Translations under genes and position numbers: made by a program
Source of the DNA: Bacteroides ovatus
GTDB lineage: Bacteria; Bacteroidota; Bacteroidia; Bacteroidales; Bacteroidaceae
NCBI GenBank assembly: GCA_030844565.1
Contig: JAUUNK010000136.1
Location: forward strand, 1-13,327
Length of the DNA: 13,327 bases
Direction of reading: 5' to 3'
Notes under the pieces: model-generated
Database searches by the model: none
What the model was told of the DNA's origin: nothing
Seen by the model: only the letters and a program-made list of their open reading frames with translations
In this document: piece by piece, positions 7,462 to 13,223 of the stretch
Layout of the letters: each line of letters opens with the position of its first letter
How positions within the stretch are numbered: the stretch's first letter is position 1

Positions 7462-8690
7462 CTCTTTTTCAGTACACTGTTCACCACTCTGACAGAAGAT
7501 ACCAGCTTATTGGTCGAAGTAAACACATCCACATTCCACACATGCGAGGAACGTCCTTTGTGTACGATAGTGCCTACTGCCCTCACCGTGTCTCCTTCGT
7601 GTGCGGAGGATATATGGTTTCCACTGACTTGCATCCCCACCACTATCTCATCGGGCTGGCAAAGAATCATCGATCCGAGCCCCGCCACCGTTTCTGCCAA
7701 TGCCAGTGTAGCGCCTCCGTGCAAAATGCCGAAAGGCTGACGGGTACGTTCGTCCACCGGCATAGTGGCTTCCACCCTGTCTTCGGAAGCATAAGTATAT
7801 TGGATTCCCAGATTGCCCATCAGTGCATGGCGGGCTCTTACGTTCAACAGGTCCAGTGGCACATCCGTAGGACGCACATCAGCCAATATCACCTTTTCCA
7901 CTGCTACTGCCACGCCGTCTTCTTCGTTAGAAGCCGTCACCATATCGGCACAAGCTTTTACGGAATCCTGGGCATTTCCCATTGCAACGCCGAGCCCGGC
8001 AAGCTGTATCATCGTCACGTCGCATACTCCGTCGCCCATCGCCACTACTTCGTCGCGGCTGATTTCGAGTTTCTCGAGCAACACGCCCAGTGTATTCGCC
8101 TTATCAATAGAGCAGGGAACCACTTCCAGGAAGTAAGGTTCGGAACGGAACACATCCAGCGCTCCATTGAGCCTCCGGCGCCAATGTTCTTCAAGTCTCA
8201 CCAACGCTTTTTCATCGTCGCTCACCAGCATGCACTTGCATGGGGCAAAGTCCACCCCTATCGAGAATTCCGTTTCCTCCACCACTCTCATGTTGTTGAG
8301 GGCTGCTTCCTGGAGGATATGTTCATTCGTGGGATGGTCTGTTACAATCATATCTTCGTGGTAAGTAAAAATAGCAAAATCATTCTTTCGGGCTTTCTTT
8401 TCCAGATAAGGAAGCATCTCCGGATTTATACGTCTTTCAAAGAGCAACTCCCCATTCTTGGCATTGATAATCTGCCCCCCGTTATAAGAAAGGATAAAAC
8501 CTCCATAGTTTCCCAATTCGAGTGCCTTCGCTAGCGGCATCAGCCCGTAGGTAGGCCTTCCCGATGCTAATACCACACGTATTCCCATTTGCTGCACTTT
8601 GAGCAAGGCAGCCAGCGTACGTTTACTAATTTCTTTCGCATCATTCAGTAATGTTCCATCTACATCCAGAACTAATAATTTATACTTCAT
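7458..8690 (-). CDS. Fusion of a Cof-type HAD phosphatase and a MenI-like DHNA-CoA thioesterase
   Basis: The 410-residue product has two domains. Residues 1-270 are a HAD-IIB hydrolase with nucleophile Asp9 and acid Asp11 in LDVDGTLL, Ser43 in LASGRP, Lys197 in SIDKANTLG, and the metal site in GDGVCD (219-224). Residues 285-410 are a hotdog thioesterase: ATMPVDERTRQPFGILHGG is strikingly like E. coli YdiI (MenI), and Gln318, His324 and Glu333 have the same spacing as the YdiI catalytic set Gln48/His54/Glu63. The hotdog half very probably releases DHNA from DHNA-CoA, the product of MenB. The HAD substrate is unknown (sugar phosphate, flavin or pyridoxal phosphate are typical for the class). 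First gene of the men operon, overlapping menF by ATGA. Function of the second half is confident; the first is only assigned to a fold and chemistry. Confidence 0.92.
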   Translation of the reverse strand: MKYKLLVLDVDGTLLNDAKEISKRTLAALLKVQQMGIRVVLASGRPTYGLMPLAKALELGNYGGFILSYNGGQIINAKNGELLFERRINPEMLPYLEKKARKNDFAIFTYHEDMIVTDHPTNEHILQEAALNNMRVVEETEFSIGVDFAPCKCMLVSDDEKALVRLEEHWRRRLNGALDVFRSEPYFLEVVPCSIDKANTLGVLLEKLEISRDEVVAMGDGVCDVTMIQLAGLGVAMGNAQDSVKACADMVTASNEEDGVAVAVEKVILADVRPTDVPLDLLNVRARHALMGNLGIQYTYASEDRVEATMPVDERTRQPFGILHGGATLALAETVAGLGSMILCQPDEIVVGMQVSGNHISSAHEGDTVRAVGTIVHKGRSSHVWNVDVFTSTNKLVSSVRVVNSVLKKR

Positions 8691-8716
8691 GGCCTGACGA
8701 TTTTGGTTTATGATTA

Positions 8717-8747
8717 CAAAGGTATGAATTTGAGAGCACGACAGAAA
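8717..8747 (-). promoter_or_regulatory. Promoter of the men operon
   Basis: On the minus strand TACCTTTG (8717-8724) matches the Bacteroides -7 box TAnnTTTG, and TTTC (8744-8747) lies 19 bases upstream as a -33 element with one mismatch. Transcription would start near 8710, about 20 bases before the first ATG at 8690. No other good promoter is evident in the short men intergenic gaps, so this one probably drives all six genes. Confidence 0.7.
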
Positions 8748-8871
8748 GCAGAATCCCTTAAAATTTCTCTTTTAATCGGTTTTAAATGGAACACGGCTTT
8801 TCTTCGCCTCCCCAAAAGCAACCTCGTCCCTAAAAACAAATAGACGGCATTTACGTTTTATAATAAATAAA

Positions 8872-8879
8872 TATTTTTG
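8872..8879 (+). promoter_or_regulatory. pldA promoter, -7 box TATTTTTG
   Basis: TATTTTTG fits TAnnTTTG and lies 18 bases before the pldA ATG. No TTTG is found at the expected -33 position; the nearest is TTTA at 8850. The leader would be only about 10 bases. The 207 bases between the men operon and pldA hold the two divergent promoters and an AT-rich stretch, and nothing else I recognise. Confidence 0.5.
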
Positions 8880-8897
8880 TAAATATCAACCTATTCT

Positions 8898-9734
8898 ATG
8901 TTTATGAACAAAAAGACAATCATCTTGTTTCTCTGCCTTGCCGGCTGTCTGCCCTCAGCGGCGCAATTGTTGAACGATGCCCATGTGGTCTACAATGCCG
9001 ACAGTGTACGCGCCGTTCTGGACAAAAGACCTTACTTCACCTTATTCCGGGACAATTACTTTATAGGTGGAACCACCATCGGGCACAAACCTAACTCGCG
9101 AAATTCTGACGTGAAATTCCAGATTAGCATAGCGCAGCGACTCACTAAAAGCCAACTTCCTTTCGATACTTATTTGTTTCTGCAATACACACAGAAAGCT
9201 TTCTGGAATGTTTTCCAGAAATCGTTTCCTATGCGCGATTTGAATTATAATCCCGGCATCGGACTAGGACATCTCATCGTAAGGCGCAACAAGTATATAG
9301 GAAAAGGTTATATCATGTTCGAGCATGAATCGAACGGAAGGGACAGCATACAATCCCGTAGTTGGAACCGGATTACCTTTGCCGGAGCACTGGTGTTCAA
9401 CAAGAACTGGGAAGCACAATTAACAACCTGGATTCCTTTCGTAGCAAGCAGCAACAAAGACTTGCTCAAGTACTATGGCATACTCCAAACTGCCGTGACC
9501 TATCGTGCCAATAACGACCGCCTGATTTGCACACTCATCCTGATGAAACGCAAATCTAAGTTTAGCTTTAATACTACAGCGGAAATCAGCTATAAATTCA
9601 ACAACAACGAGAACCAATACTTCTTTTTACAATACTACAATGGCTTCGGCGAGAATCTGCTGGATTACAAAAGATTTAAAAGTATGCTGCGGATAGGAAT
9701 AGTAATTAAGCCCAAAGGGTTCAGTATATATTAG
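8898..9734 (+). CDS. pldA: PldA, outer membrane phospholipase A (OMPLA)
   Basis: OMPLA is a 12-stranded outer-membrane beta-barrel that hydrolyses phospholipids misplaced in the outer leaflet. The 278-residue product begins with a signal peptide (KK, then a hydrophobic run; likely cleavage after SAA, residue 22). The active site is plain: HESNGRDSIQSRSWNR (143-158) gives His143, Ser145 and Asn157, with the same +2 and +14 spacing as His142/Ser144/Asn156 of E. coli OMPLA. The late segment YNGFGENLLDYKRF also resembles the family's GYGESLIDY region. Alternating polar and hydrophobic residues suit barrel strands; the last residue is Tyr, not the commoner Phe. LAGC (14-17) would also fit a lipobox. 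Met1 and Met3 are both possible starts. It appears monocistronic. Confidence 0.88.
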   Translation: MFMNKKTIILFLCLAGCLPSAAQLLNDAHVVYNADSVRAVLDKRPYFTLFRDNYFIGGTTIGHKPNSRNSDVKFQISIAQRLTKSQLPFDTYLFLQYTQKAFWNVFQKSFPMRDLNYNPGIGLGHLIVRRNKYIGKGYIMFEHESNGRDSIQSRSWNRITFAGALVFNKNWEAQLTTWIPFVASSNKDLLKYYGILQTAVTYRANNDRLICTLILMKRKSKFSFNTTAEISYKFNNNENQYFFLQYYNGFGENLLDYKRFKSMLRIGIVIKPKGFSIY

Positions 9735-9752
9735 GCTCTTGGATGCAAACAC

Positions 9753-9802
9753 CCCATTGATTGATTACCAAACATGCTGTTGATTGCAATCAATCAATGG
9801 GA
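9753..9802. repeat. 14-bp perfect inverted repeat with a nested palindrome
   Basis: CCCATTGATTGATT (9753-9766) and AATCAATCAATGGG (9789-9802) are perfect reverse complements with a 22-base spacer. Inside, TTGATTGCAATCAA (9781-9794) is itself a perfect 14-bp palindrome and shares bases with the right arm, so the two structures exclude each other. It starts 19 bases after the pldA stop codon. No T-run follows, so it is not a standard terminator. Confidence 0.8.
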
Positions 9803-9830
9803 TGATCGAAAACAATCATGCTGTTGATTA
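9773..9830 (+). repeat. 13-bp direct repeat CATGCTGTTGATT, two copies 45 bases apart
   Basis: Exact copies lie at 9773-9785 and 9818-9830. The first sits within the spacer of the inverted repeat and the second lies beyond it, so the whole stretch is built of TTGATT/AATCAA blocks. This could be a degraded array, a protein-binding cluster or an intergenic repeat family. Confidence 0.75.
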
Positions 9831-9858
9831 TGGAAAACATTGGGTTGTTTTTTTCGAT
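9807..9858 (+). terminator. Possible hairpin/terminator downstream of pldA
   Basis: TCGAAAACAA (9807-9816) can pair with TTGTTTTTTTCGA (9846-9858) if three T residues bulge out; the second arm holds a run of seven T. It is the only T-rich hairpin after pldA and could end that transcript, but the long loop and bulge make it weak. Confidence 0.35.
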
Positions 9859-10045
9859 TCTGAAAAAGGATATGTTTCTTCCCCTATACCCCAAAGGGCC
9901 CACTTCCAAGACAAAAGCTACAAGTTATAAAAAGGTTAGAGAAGGTATAAATAGTGTTGGTATGCTCCTTGGATAGAGAACTAATGAAAGAGAAGATATG
10001 TTCTATCGCAGTAATATGTATATTCAAACTAATAACTTAGAAATT
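9859..10045 (+). other. Rest of the pldA to small-protein intergenic region, with a possible 18-codon upstream ORF
   Basis: I see no consensus promoter here; TAGTGTTG near 9949 is one base off the TAnnTTTG box. An ATG at 9984 opens an 18-codon frame (MKEKICSIAVICIFKLIT) ending at 10040, five bases before the ATG of the next gene. It is hydrophobic and could be a chance frame or a leader peptide. The rest is AT-rich without recognised content. Confidence 0.3.
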
Positions 10046-10276
10046 ATGAAATCAAATACTCCAAATGAAGGGAAGATGACTACCGTTATCGAAAGTCAAA
10101 CTTCCAAGATACCGTCAGGCGTGTATTTAACTGTTGCATTGGCTTCAATGGCTGCATCTCTGACTTTGAAACTCTTTCGGCAGAAAAATACCGCTTTGTT
10201 TGTCGGTCAATGGGCTGCTCCTTTCTTAATCATGGGTTTATATAACAAAGTGGTTAAGACACAGGGTCACGATTAA
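10046..10276 (+). CDS. Small two-helix membrane protein of unknown function
   Basis: I do not recognise a named family. The 76-residue product has a polar N-terminus (about 22 residues), a first hydrophobic segment (about 23-43, GVYLTVALASMAASLTLKLF), a short basic turn (RQKN), and a second segment (about 48-66, ALFVGQWAAPFLIMGLYNKV), ending in charged KTQGHD. This predicts an inner-membrane hairpin. The frame is open from an ATG at 9998, but the start at 10046 (MKSNTPNEG) follows an AT-rich leader of the type seen at other genes here and is preferred; Met11 is also possible. It stands alone on the plus strand and ends at a shared hairpin with dnaX. Confidence 0.65.
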   Translation: MKSNTPNEGKMTTVIESQTSKIPSGVYLTVALASMAASLTLKLFRQKNTALFVGQWAAPFLIMGLYNKVVKTQGHD

Positions 10277-10298
10277 ATCCAACAAGAGAAAATCAAAA

Positions 10299-10336
10299 AA
10301 GAAAGGTCTGTAGCCGTCAGGAAACAGACCTTTCTT
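10299..10336. terminator. Bidirectional intrinsic terminator between the small protein gene and dnaX
   Basis: AAGAAAGGTCTGT (10299-10311) and ACAGACCTTTCTT (10324-10336) form a perfect 13-bp stem with a 12-base loop. On the minus strand the stem runs into TTTTTTG, a good T-tract for dnaX; on the plus strand it is followed by AATTTG, which is weaker. Confidence 0.88.
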
Positions 10337-10372
10337 AATTTGTCCATGGAGCTGCAATTTCCACTTGACACA

Positions 10373-12199
10373 CTAATAAAGTTCTAGCCCGAATTCATCT
10401 TTCAACTGAAGGAGGGCGCTATTCTTTTTTGCCATCATCTGGAATTTCTCCACACGGCTAAAGGCACGCACGTTCTCCGTGGGGGCACTCACCCGCACGG
10501 TCATTCTTACCTTGCTATTCTTGAGCCGGGTGCGCATATAGTTTTGAAGGGTGGGAATCAATGCGGTAAATTCTTTAGCAACAATTTCGTTGTCTACCAC
10601 CACTTCAAACACCGCATCCTTGAGCAACCTGACCCGGATATTCTGCATACGCATAGCGAGGGCCTTCTGTTCCAAAGGAAGGCGACCGGCATACTCCTGC
10701 CAATAGAAATTCAGGTCTTTTTCATTGAAGATATAATCTTCCTCCACAAGCTGCGCCGACTGGTTCATAGCATTTTCCTGTTGTTGCTGTTCCCGGGGCG
10801 GATGCTTGATAGAAACGCCAATGCTGGACTTCTTCATCACAGGTATTTTCTTTTCTTCCCTCGACTGTGCCAGAGAAGAAACATGGGCAGGCGGAGTCAC
10901 GTTAGCTCCACCCATAGTTGCGGGCGACACTGGCGGTTGCTGCAAGGGAGTTTGCGGAGCAGCAACAGGAGCCGGCTGCTGAGGACGATTTGCTACCGCA
11001 GGCTGTGCGGCGGGAGCAGGCTGCGCGGCTACAGTCTGAGCCTGCGGGGTGAATACGGGTTTTAAAGTTTGTTTAGGGCTGCGCCCACCACTCACATCGT
11101 CGCCCTCGGCAGTGAGCTGAGCCACTTGTATCAGGGTGAGCTCCACCAACAAACGTTTGTTCTTACTGCTGCGATAGTTCATATCGCAATCGTTGCACAA
11201 CTTCATCGCCTGGTAGAGGAAAGGCAGAGGGCACTTTTGCGCCTGCTGCTGATAGCGTTGCCGGATGCTTGCACCCACCTCCAGCAACGGCAGAGTGGAA
11301 GCGTCTTTACTGACCAGTAAATCGCGGAAATGAGAAGACAGCCCGGTGATGAAATGGCCGCCATCGAACCCTTTATTCAACACATCGTTGAAAAGTAACA
11401 ACGACTCGCTAACCTTATTTTCCAGAAAATAGTCCGTCAGGCGGAAGTAATATTCATAATCGAGCACATTGAGGTTCTCGATAACTCCTTGATAGGTGAT
11501 GTGTCCTCCAGTGAAACTTACTACCTGGTCGAAGATGGACAAAGCATCACGCATGCCGCCATCCGCCTTTAAAGCAATGACATTGAGCGCCTCCGGTTCA
11601 GACGTTATCCCTTCTTTGGAAGCTACATAAGCCAAGTGACTCACGGTATCCTCCACGCTCATCCGGTTGAAATCATATATCTGGCAGCGCGACAGGATGG
11701 TAGGAAGAATCTTATGCTTCTCCGTAGTAGCCAGAATAAAAATGGCATGCCGGGGAGGTTCTTCCAATGTTTTCAGGAAGGCATTGAAAGCCGAAGCGGA
11801 AAGCATGTGAACCTCGTCGATGATGTACACTTTATATTTTCCAATCTGAGGCGGGATGCGCACCTGCTCCACTAATTGGCGGATGTCGTCCACGGAATTG
11901 TTGGAAGCGGCATCGAGCTCGTGGATATTATAGGAACGTTGTTCGTTGAAAGCTACGCAAGATTCACACTGGTTGCACGCTTCGCCGTCCGCGGTGGGAG
12001 ACATGCAATTGATGGTCTTGGCAAAGATACGGGCACACGTCGTCTTTCCCACTCCACGAGGACCGCAGAACAAATAAGCATGCGCCAGTTTCTGTGTAGC
12101 AATAGCGTTTTTTAAAGTAGTGGTCAACGCCCGCTGCCCCACTACCGATTCAAATGTAGAAGGACGATATTTACGGGCAGATACGATATAATTTTCCAT
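10373..12199 (-). CDS. dnaX: DnaX, DNA polymerase III subunit tau/gamma
   Basis: The clamp-loader ATPase that loads the sliding clamp and ties the replicative polymerases together. The 608-residue product has an AAA+ module with Walker A GPRGVGKTT (46-54), a four-cysteine zinc site (Cys65, Cys75, Cys78, Cys81), Walker B YIIDEVH (Asp128, Glu129), sensor 1 LATTE, the SRC motif (170-172) and sensor 2 in GGMRDAL (Arg217). A collar domain (about 240-365) is followed by a Pro/Ala/Gln-rich linker (about 380-440) and a C-terminal tau-like region. An in-frame ATG at 12241 lies within the -7 promoter box, so translation must begin downstream; MENYIVSARKYRPSTF is the natural start. I see no A-rich slippery heptamer like that used for gamma in E. 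coli. Confidence 0.97.
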   Translation of the reverse strand: MENYIVSARKYRPSTFESVVGQRALTTTLKNAIATQKLAHAYLFCGPRGVGKTTCARIFAKTINCMSPTADGEACNQCESCVAFNEQRSYNIHELDAASNNSVDDIRQLVEQVRIPPQIGKYKVYIIDEVHMLSASAFNAFLKTLEEPPRHAIFILATTEKHKILPTILSRCQIYDFNRMSVEDTVSHLAYVASKEGITSEPEALNVIALKADGGMRDALSIFDQVVSFTGGHITYQGVIENLNVLDYEYYFRLTDYFLENKVSESLLLFNDVLNKGFDGGHFITGLSSHFRDLLVSKDASTLPLLEVGASIRQRYQQQAQKCPLPFLYQAMKLCNDCDMNYRSSKNKRLLVELTLIQVAQLTAEGDDVSGGRSPKQTLKPVFTPQAQTVAAQPAPAAQPAVANRPQQPAPVAAPQTPLQQPPVSPATMGGANVTPPAHVSSLAQSREEKKIPVMKKSSIGVSIKHPPREQQQQENAMNQSAQLVEEDYIFNEKDLNFYWQEYAGRLPLEQKALAMRMQNIRVRLLKDAVFEVVVDNEIVAKEFTALIPTLQNYMRTRLKNSKVRMTVRVSAPTENVRAFSRVEKFQMMAKKNSALLQLKDEFGLELY

Positions 12200-12230
12200 A
12201 TACGGGATTCTCTCTGTTTTTGAGTTTGTG

Positions 12231-12238
12231 CAAATGTA
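12231..12238 (-). promoter_or_regulatory. dnaX promoter, -7 box TACATTTG
   Basis: On the minus strand TACATTTG matches TAnnTTTG and lies 31 bases before the dnaX ATG. No TTTG is present 19-21 bases upstream, so the -33 element is weak or absent. Confidence 0.6.
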
Positions 12239-12315
12239 CATAAAAAAGTGATAAGTGATAAGAGATGTACTTAGAAGTTTTAGGATGAATGTGGTAAGTT
12301 TTAAGTTATTAGTTT

Positions 12316-12323
12316 TATCTTTG
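12316..12323 (+). promoter_or_regulatory. Promoter of the DivIC-like gene, -7 box TATCTTTG
   Basis: TATCTTTG is identical to the dps and oxyR boxes and sits 23 bases before the ATG at 12347. No -33 TTTG is visible. The dnaX/DivIC gap (12200-12346) also holds a tandem AGTGATA pair (12247-12260) of no known meaning. Confidence 0.6.
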
Positions 12324-12346
12324 CATGCATAATTAAAGAAGAAATC

Positions 12347-12643
12347 ATGAGCAAATTATTAACAATATGGAATTTCATCCGCAGACATAAATACCTGATT
12401 ACAATCTGTGCGTTTGTGGTGATTATCGGCTTTCTGGACGAAAACAGCATGATACGCCGCATTGGTTACGCCCGTGAAATCAATCAATTGCAGACAGAAA
12501 TAGAGAAATACAGAGCTGAGTATGAAGAGAATACCCGGCGCTTAAATGAATTGAGCACCAATCCCGAAGCCATCGAGCAGATTGCCCGGGAAAAGTATTT
12601 CATGAAGAAACCGAACGAAGATATTTACGTATTTGAAGATTAA
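12347..12643 (+). CDS. Septum formation initiator family protein (DivIC/FtsB-like)
   Basis: Small bitopic division protein expected to join the FtsQ/DivIB-FtsL complex at the septum. The 98-residue product has a short basic cytoplasmic N-terminus, one membrane segment (about 15-30, YLITICAFVVIIGFL), a charged heptad-like coiled coil (about 38-68, with ARE, LQTEIEKY and RRLNELS), and the family's conserved end AREKYFMKKPNEDIYVF. Length and order agree with DivIC/FtsB (about 100 residues). It shares a transcript with the next gene, four bases downstream. The family cannot be split into FtsB or DivIC from sequence alone, so no symbol is given. Confidence 0.9.
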   Translation: MSKLLTIWNFIRRHKYLITICAFVVIIGFLDENSMIRRIGYAREINQLQTEIEKYRAEYEENTRRLNELSTNPEAIEQIAREKYFMKKPNEDIYVFED

Positions 12644-12647
12644 CAGA

Positions 12648-12983
12648 ATGAAGCAATTTATACAAGCCCTCTTTGGTGTGGGCGCCGTGATGGCCTTGGT
12701 AGGAGCGGCTGTTTACATCACCGGATGGGTCTACGCTCCTTATGTATATACGATTGGCGCCGGCTTTGTAGCATTGGCACAAGTGAACACTCCCGTGAAA
12801 GGAAAGAGCAAAACGCTGAAACGGCTCAGGATTCAACAGATTTTCGGAGCACTCGCTCTCATCCTGACCGGAGCTTTTATGCTGACCACAAGCGGCAACG
12901 AATGGATTGCCTGCCTGACTATTGCCGCCGTACTGGAATTGTATACGGCTTTCCGCATCCCGCAAGAAGAAAAGAAAGAATAG
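12648..12983 (+). CDS. Polytopic membrane protein of unknown function, downstream of the DivIC-like gene
   Basis: I do not recognise a named family. The 111-residue product has about four hydrophobic segments (near 7-27, 30-47, 63-82 and 86-103), a basic loop between the second and third (KGKSKTLKRLRIQ), and a charged C-terminal tail (PQEEKKE). The positive-inside rule puts the basic loop and probably both ends in the cytoplasm. The ATG at 12648 lies four bases after the DivIC-like stop, so the genes are likely co-transcribed and translationally coupled; a frame extending to a TTG at 12633 would overlap the upstream gene and is less likely. A link to cell division is only suggested by position. 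Confidence 0.8.
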   Translation: MKQFIQALFGVGAVMALVGAAVYITGWVYAPYVYTIGAGFVALAQVNTPVKGKSKTLKRLRIQQIFGALALILTGAFMLTTSGNEWIACLTIAAVLELYTAFRIPQEEKKE

Positions 12984-12984
12984 G

Positions 12985-13010
12985 ATAGCCTAGTCCTCTA
13001 CGCAGGCTAT
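12985..13010 (+). terminator. Weak hairpin after the DivIC-like operon
   Basis: ATAGCCT (12985-12991) and AGGCTAT (13004-13010) form a 7-bp stem with a 12-base loop, starting two bases after the stop codon. No T-run follows, so termination here is uncertain. Confidence 0.35.
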
Positions 13011-13043
13011 TCACATTTCATGCAATGCTCATTAATAAACAGC

Positions 13044-13111
13044 TTGTCAGGTGTTAACAGTTGATTTATTGGCCATTAATATCCATCACGATAGCTATTA
13101 ACACCTGACAA
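13044..13111. repeat. Long inverted repeat, 17 bp with one mismatch
   Basis: TTGTCAGGTGTTAACAG (13044-13060) pairs with CTATTAACACCTGACAA (13095-13111): 16 of 17 bases match and the outer 14 are perfect. The spacer is 34 bases. It lies between converging genes. There is no T-run next to it. Confidence 0.85.
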
Positions 13112-13112
13112 A

Positions 13113-13130
13113 TCAGCTATTAATAGCTGA
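13113..13130. repeat. 18-bp perfect palindrome TCAGCTATTAATAGCTGA
   Basis: The 18 bases equal their own reverse complement. It begins two bases after the right arm of the adjacent inverted repeat and shares the word CTATTAA with it (13095-13101 and 13117-13123). A dimeric-protein site or part of an intergenic repeat element are both possible. Confidence 0.85.
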
Positions 13131-13156
13131 GGAACCGCCTTTTAATAAAAAGTAGA

Positions 13157-13184
13157 AGGGCAACTACTTCCCAGTAGCTGCCCT
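13157..13184 (-). terminator. Intrinsic terminator of the OmpH-like gene
   Basis: AGGGCAACTACT (13157-13168) and AGTAGCTGCCCT (13173-13184) pair over 12 positions with one mismatch around a 4-base loop. On the minus strand it is followed by TCTACTTTTTATT. It lies 40 bases past the stop of the OmpH-like gene. Confidence 0.82.
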
Positions 13185-13223
13185 CCCTTTTGAACATTTT
13201 ATTAGTGTAAATTAATACTTATT

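Noticed and set aside
7350..8534. Plus-strand frame of 394 codons opposite menF and the HAD-MenI gene
   Set aside because: The product is rich in His, Arg, Ser and Cys, as expected for an antisense shadow, while the opposite strand has complete catalytic motifs across both genes.
9753..9858. Repeat block considered as a CRISPR array or insertion-sequence end
   Set aside because: Only two direct copies, no regular spacers, no cas genes, no transposase and no target duplication.
10830..10870. A-rich stretch in dnaX considered as a programmed frameshift site
   Set aside because: The codons read GAA GAA AAG AAA, which does not form an X-XXY-YYZ slippery heptamer in the reading frame.
12633..12647. 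TTG start five codons upstream for the membrane protein after the DivIC-like gene
   Set aside because: It would overlap the end of the DivIC-like gene; an ATG four bases after that stop is a better start.
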